A stretch of 64,000 bases of DNA, taken from contig ARYC01000408.1 of NCBI GenBank assembly GCA_000711775.1, forward strand, positions 80,378 through 144,377, written 5' to 3'. Shown here piece after piece: positions 59,601 to 64,000 of this stretch. This DNA is from Oxytricha trifallax (lineage: Eukaryota; Ciliophora; Spirotrichea; Sporadotrichida; Oxytrichidae). The translations under genes were made by a program, and so were the position numbers. The stretch's first letter is position 1; every line of letters starts with the position of its first letter. Under the pieces are notes generated by a model that saw nothing but the letters and a program-made list of their open reading frames with translations, was not told where the DNA came from and did no database searches.

Positions 59601-59740
59601 AACAAGGATGTAATCTACAATCAAAACCCCAAAACCCCTTAATGAGGTTTATAAGTGCTTTGATTTGTAGGGAATTTGTTAGGGGTTGGGGTTATTAATA
59701 GGTTTTAATGTGAAATTTATAGTAAATGTATTTAATTTAA

Positions 59741-61184
59741 TCACTCAAAATGCACTTTTGGATCATGTGGGAGAGGTCTGAAGTTTATCTTACTTAACCA
59801 CAACTCTATCTGCTCTATTGATATGTCTGATCTTGAGTTTGGTTTAATTAATATTGACTCTGCCATTTGTTTCATTGATTGAGATACTCTTGTTTTGTCA
59901 ATAAATTGCCTTATTCTTTATTTAGCATCCTTCTCGTATCTTGTATAGTAATATTCATTGCGAGGCATATCGCACTCTATTATAATTGCTGCTAAAGCCC
60001 ACACATCCCACTATAAGTCTCCATCTCTCCAGTCTTCTCTTTTTTATAATAGCCTGGAGTTCCCATTACACTTCCAAGCCTTGATACTTCCACTCTTAAG
60101 GCTCTGTTGAAATCAATAATTGTTACTGTTACTGGTGAAAAGTTCAACATTATATTCTCAGGCTTGAGATCTCTGTGAACAAAGCCTAACTTATGAAGCT
60201 CTTTGATACCTTGTATAGCTTAGGTTGATATTAATGCAAGCTATCTATGATTTCTTTGATCAGTTATGAAATCTCTGAGTGTCATTTCAAAGAGTGGTAG
60301 TCTGAAAGCTACATGATCTTTGGCTAGGAGAACAGCATCTAGCTTTATTAAGTATTTGCACTCTTTAAACTTAGACTGAGTGAGTACTTAATACTCATTA
60401 GTAAACTCCATATAATATTTATCATCACTAAGGAGATAGTTGAAAGGATATACCTTGTAAGCATACTGATGATCCTTAATAACTTACTTGTCATAGGAGT
60501 CCTCTAGAATTAGGTAGCTTTAGAGAAAAGTATCTAAATCAATCTATGCAAGTACTAGAATTTTCTTGTATTATATTTTAATCATGATTTTAGTGACCTC
60601 TGATGCTAAGAGGTTGCGTGCAATCCTCACATACTCTGATTCGCTTGCCTGTTAAAGCTCAGCAACTTAAAGAGGCTCCCTTGCTTTCTTTTGTTGAGCA
60701 ACTTCAGTTGAGTGTCTTAATCTTCAACTACTATCTCTTTCTTGTGGGCTTTTAAAAGATGCTTCTTTAAGTCTCTTGTATGAGAGTACTGCTTATGGCA
60801 CTCAAAGCAATCATACTTTCCATCAACTTTGCCATGCTTTAAGTATACAGTAGGCTTAGCTTCATTATGAACCTTCATATGCCTGTACCAGCTAGATTTA
60901 TGAGCAAAATCTCTCACACAGCTCAAAAAAGTATACTTCTATTTCTTCAGTTTGTATAGGAATTTCATTAATACTTTCTCCTCCTCTCTGTCTCCCACAC
61001 ACTTGCTTGCCATTTATTTTCTATTACTAATTTCTATTTTAATAACAGAGACCTCAAGTGATAGCTATGGTAGTTCCTAATGAGAGTTCATCTCGCAGCT
61101 ATCACACTTTTAATTGCTGCCAAAGGTAAGTCTCATTCAGTTTGATAGAAAAACTGTTGTTTTTCTTAAAATGTTAGCGCTCAT
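59741..61184 (-). CDS. TBE 57-kD zinc finger/kinase-like protein (T6 copy)
   Basis: ATG 61184 to TGA 59741-59743. The kinase-like half is largely open: LGFVHRDLKPENIMLNFS, TIIDFNRALRVEV in place of DFG, QWDVWALAAIIIECDM. The second finger YDCFECHKQYSHTRDLKKH is intact; the first (SCVRDFAHKSSWYRH) has lost its first Cys through a frame change near 60925. Near-intact overall; closest to T3. Confidence 0.85.
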
Positions 61185-61505
61185 ATTTAAATTTGAATTT
61201 AAAATTATAAACTGCCTCTATAACTGAGAGCTTATATGAGAGATTTGCGACATACAAGTTTCAAGGGAAGTTTTTAGAGTATCAGAGGAGAAAAATGAGC
61301 AGTAAGAGACGATCCAGCTCTAAATATGGGCGAGAAAGTAACCATTATTACTATCAATAATAAGTTAATTACAGCACGTACCGATTTAGGAGGTGAACCT
61401 AATTAAGTACGCACTGATTTAGGAGGTATTTTGTGATTTTATGATTAAAATTAGGGTGCTCCTAATTAAGTACTAGCATTAATTAATGCTCCTAATTAAT
61501 ACTGC
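61185..61505. promoter_or_regulatory. T6 divergent intergenic region (partial)
   Basis: GATTTAGGAGGTGAACCTAA-type motifs repeated at 61370-61480; the T3 counterpart lies at 29930-29975. Cut by T7. Confidence 0.45.
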
Positions 61506-61666
61506 ATTCAAAACCCCAAACCCTTTAAGTAGTTTGATTGAGTTTTTGATTGATAAAAATAGACTATTAGTGCATACTTTATTAGGGTTATAATAGGGTT
61601 TATATAGGTTTAATGTTTAAATGTAATGTATAGTAGTGTGTATTAGAGGGGTTTTATTTTTACTAT

Positions 61667-63106
61667 TCACTCAAACTATACCTTGGCATCATGTGCTAAT
61701 ATTCTAAATTTGATATCTCCTAACCAGTTGATCAATTAGTCTATTGTTTGCTCTGCTCTGTGGTTTGGTCTTAAGATAATCTGCTCAACCATATCTTTCA
61801 TTTTACCTTTTATCTTATTCTAGTCTAGATATCACTGTATTCTCTGCTTTGAATCTTTCTCTCTCTTACAGCTATAGTAATCATTTCTTAGCATATCGCA
61901 TTCAGCAATAATTGCTGCTAGAGCCCATACATCCCACTTAATATACCATCTCTCCAGTCCTCCCTTTCTGGAAAGTATCCAGGAGTACCATAAACGTTAC
62001 AAGTCCTGAAGCTTCAACTCTTTATAATCTATTGAAATATATTACTACTCTGAGAGGTGAAAAGTCAAGCATAATATTCTCAGGCTTCAAGTCTCTATGA
62101 ACATACCATAAAGTGTGCAGCTCTTCTATGCCTTTGCAAACATTTGTAAGAATAAGAGATAGCTACTTTGGAACTCTTTATCTTAAATGAGTCTCTTAAA
62201 GTCATTTAATATAGAGGGAGGCGAAAAGCAACATGATCTTGAACAAGCAGTATTGCATCGAGCTTAATTATAAATCTGCACTGTCTATCCCTTGTTAGTA
62301 AGAGCTTAGTACTCATTGACAAATTCCATTTGAAACTTGTCATCGCATTTAAAGTAGTTGAATGGATAAATCTTGTATGCGAACTGCTTATCAGTTATAA
62401 CCTTTTTCTCAAACATGTCCTCAAGTAAAAGATAAATTTCCTTACATTCTTTAAGGTCAATTAAATTTAAAATTGGAAGCTTTAGTGCTTATATCTTCAG
62501 AGTGATTTTCACTATCTCAGAAACTGGGAGGTTTCTAACTGCTTTAAAAAGCTTATTTTCTTTCTCAACTCTTTGTTCCAAAGATTCTAAAGGGTCTCTT
62601 GGCTTTCTTTTTTGAAGGAAGACCTCACCAGTCTCAGAATCTATGACTTCAAACTTCTTGCCATGATGGTTTTATAGGTGAACTTTGAAATCCCTTGAAT
62701 GGTTATATTGCTTATTGCAATAAGGGCAAAAATATTTTCCATCTATCTTATCATGCTTAAGATAGAGCTTTGGCTTGTTTGAATGCTACTCTTAGATATG
62801 ACGCTTAAGAGCAGATTTATAAGTGAAGTTCTTCTCACACTCTTCACATAAATGTAATGCTTGAATTTCTTTTTTCTCTTCCTCCTCTTCAACCATTTTT
62901 TATTGGAACTTCGCATTGAATTTCTTAGCTCTACATTTCTATTTGACAACTGAATTGTTATTCAAAGTCTGAGACCTAAGGTTAGAGAATTTCAGGTTCG
63001 TACTAGGTAAATGGATCACAAGTCTCAATTTTCTTTTGATTCATGAAGGAAAGTTTTTGCTGGCTAATACCAAGTAATGCCGCTTTTCTTAATAAGTTGC
63101 GCTCAT
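61667..63106 (-). pseudogene. TBE 57-kD zinc finger/kinase gene (T7 copy)
   Basis: ATG 63106 to TGA 61667-61669. Same subfamily as T2. The first finger region and the second (CPYCNKQYNHSRDFKVH) are recognisable, then VHRDLKPENIMLDFSP. The C-terminal third has shifts (for example around 61960-62040) and a missing GTPGYF context. Probably inactive. Confidence 0.83.
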
Positions 63107-63670
63107 TTTATAAATACTATTAATAATTATATAAGCTGTTTAAATTCTACCTTTATATACAAGTAAGAGCATATTCTCAAAGATTTAAAGAAGTTTAATG
63201 GGAACAGAGTGAGAGACATTAGTTTTACATTTCTAAAATTTTGAGATAATTTATATATTATTTCATCCATTTTATACATTAAAATGCACCTAAATGTGTT
63301 TTGGGGAGTTAGATGGTGCTCCTAAATATGTTCTCGTAAATTTAGGAGGGGAAGTTTTAAAATTTAATTTTCTTGATGCACCACCTAATACGGTTTAGAA
63401 CTTTATTTTATCCTCCTATTTAAGTTTTAAATAAATTAGGAGCAACATCTTATTAAATTAATTATTATTAGGACCAATTTAATGGAGAAATTTTGGTAAA
63501 ATGCAAGTCAATCTCTGAAACTTGTAGAAAATTCCTCCATTTTTATCTATTTATCTGATTCAGGTTGACCTCCAAGTGAATCTCTCTATTTAGTAGAAAA
63601 TTTTTAGTAAGTTCAGAATGGATATCCATAATTTTAAATTTGATAAATATTTATAGAAACTGGAAGCAAG
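63107..63670. promoter_or_regulatory. T7 divergent intergenic region
   Basis: Conserved with T2 20140-20670, including GGTGCTCCTAAATATG and ATTAAATTAATTATTATTAGG motifs. Confidence 0.45.
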
Positions 63671-64000
63671 ATGGAATCTATGAATGATGCAATTAAGAGA
63701 ATATAATCTCAATATTTGATAGGAAATTCAGAAGTAAAGAAGATCTTTACAGATACTTGGTATAGCAAGGTAAGTTATAAGCTAACATTTATATATTAAC
63801 CATAGTTGGATTGTTCTTGCCGACTTAGGAGGGAACAAAAATATCATTCTTAAAAGATTTATTAAATGAAGAGAAAAATGCTTTTAAGTTTAATGAAATT
63901 AAGATTATCGAAATTCCTAACTACCCTGAAATATCTATTACAAACCTATTTGACGATGCTATGAGTGATCCAGATGCTGCTCTCTACCTTCCATCAAAGT
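63671..64000 (+). pseudogene. TBE 22-kD gene (T7 copy), partial, with 36-nt intron
   Basis: ATG 63671 (MESMNDAIKR). A 1-nt deletion near 63724 breaks exon 1. The 36-nt intron is at 63770-63805 (GTAAGT...CCATAG). Exon 2 reads KISFLKDLLNEEKNAFK, IPNYPEISITNLFDDAM, ALYLPSK to the window end. Confidence 0.85.

Larger units (their letters stand above)
57436..59621 (-). mobile_element. TBE transposon T5, left part, interrupted by T6
   Basis: Left end TGAAACCCCAAAACC (mutated C4A4 repeat), preceded by ATT. The terminal repeat is of the T1/T4 type (AGTATAGTTGGGGTC). It contains the 57-kD gene and divergent promoter, then breaks just inside the start of the 22-kD gene (ATG near 59608) where T6 begins. 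The remainder should lie beyond the window on the far side of T6 and T7. Confidence 0.92.
59622..61508 (-). mobile_element. TBE transposon T6, inserted in T5 and interrupted by T7
   Basis: Left end CAAAACCCCAAAACCCC at 59622-59638, preceded by AAT (59619-59621), which is T5 sequence near the 22-kD start. The terminal repeat is of the T3 type. It contains the 57-kD gene and part of the promoter region, ending where T7 starts. The rest is predicted to the right of T7. Confidence 0.92.
61509..64000 (-). mobile_element. TBE transposon T7, inserted in T6, runs off the window
   Basis: Left end CAAAACCCCAAACCC at 61509, preceded by ATT (61506-61508). The terminal repeat is of the T2 type (TAGTTTGATTGAGTTTTTG). 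57-kD gene (minus), promoter region, 22-kD gene (plus, incomplete). By comparison with T2 the transposase and right end should lie about 1.6 kb beyond the window. Confidence 0.93.

Noticed and set aside
1-64000. CRISPR arrays, operons, ribosome binding sites
   Set aside because: Nothing of the kind seen; the genetic code, introns and MDS/IES structure mark a ciliate nucleus.

Overview
The window reads as germline (micronuclear) DNA of a stichotrich/spirotrich ciliate of the Oxytricha/Stylonychia type. Four things support this. (1) Real genes are open only if TAA and TAG code for glutamine and TGA is the sole stop. (2) Several genes are cut into short coding blocks (MDSs) by AT-rich spacers (IESs). 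The blocks are flanked by 3-7 bp direct repeats (pointers), and removing one copy restores the reading frame. (3) There are many TBE transposons, whose ends are C4A4 telomere-like repeats flanked by ANT target duplications. (4) The background is very AT-rich. Most short ORFs found with the standard code are shadows or fragments.

Layout: 1-2058 right part of a TBE (T1). 2.1-8.0 kb AT-rich DNA with a 19-bp tandem repeat, a ~1 kb fold-back repeat and low-AT islands. 8.07-13.04 kb a divergent TBE relative (H) with a DD34E transposase, a homologue of the TBE 22-kD protein and an SF2 helicase where TBEs carry a zinc finger/kinase protein; further ORFs lie at 13.1-14.0 kb. 14.8-17.9 kb a kinase gene in nine recognisable MDSs. 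18.54-22.66 kb a complete TBE (T2). 23.5-24.05 kb a small MDS/IES gene. 25.28-34.41 kb a TBE (T3) swollen to 9.1 kb by four different palindromic or inverted-repeat insertions. 35.1-36.3 kb two MITE-like palindromes. 36.3-37.5 kb an EF-hand MDS/IES gene. 38.10-42.20 kb a complete TBE (T4) joined to an inverted partial copy (T4b, to 43.30). 44.1-44.7 kb a low-AT island. 44.8-49.7 kb several MDS/IES gene fragments. 50.19-56.36 kb three tandem copies of a two-gene unit (A-B). 56.64-57.05 kb a second copy of the 415-bp palindrome. 57.44-64.00 kb three TBEs (T5, T6, T7) inserted one into the next.

TBE genes share one plan: transposase and 22-kD gene convergent, 22-kD and 57-kD genes divergent from an AT-rich promoter region. 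The 22-kD gene carries a 36-nt intron, and the H element keeps an intron at the same place. MDS/IES genes would be assembled during macronuclear development while TBEs and most spacers are eliminated. The A-B genes show at least two pointer-like junctions but no recognised family.
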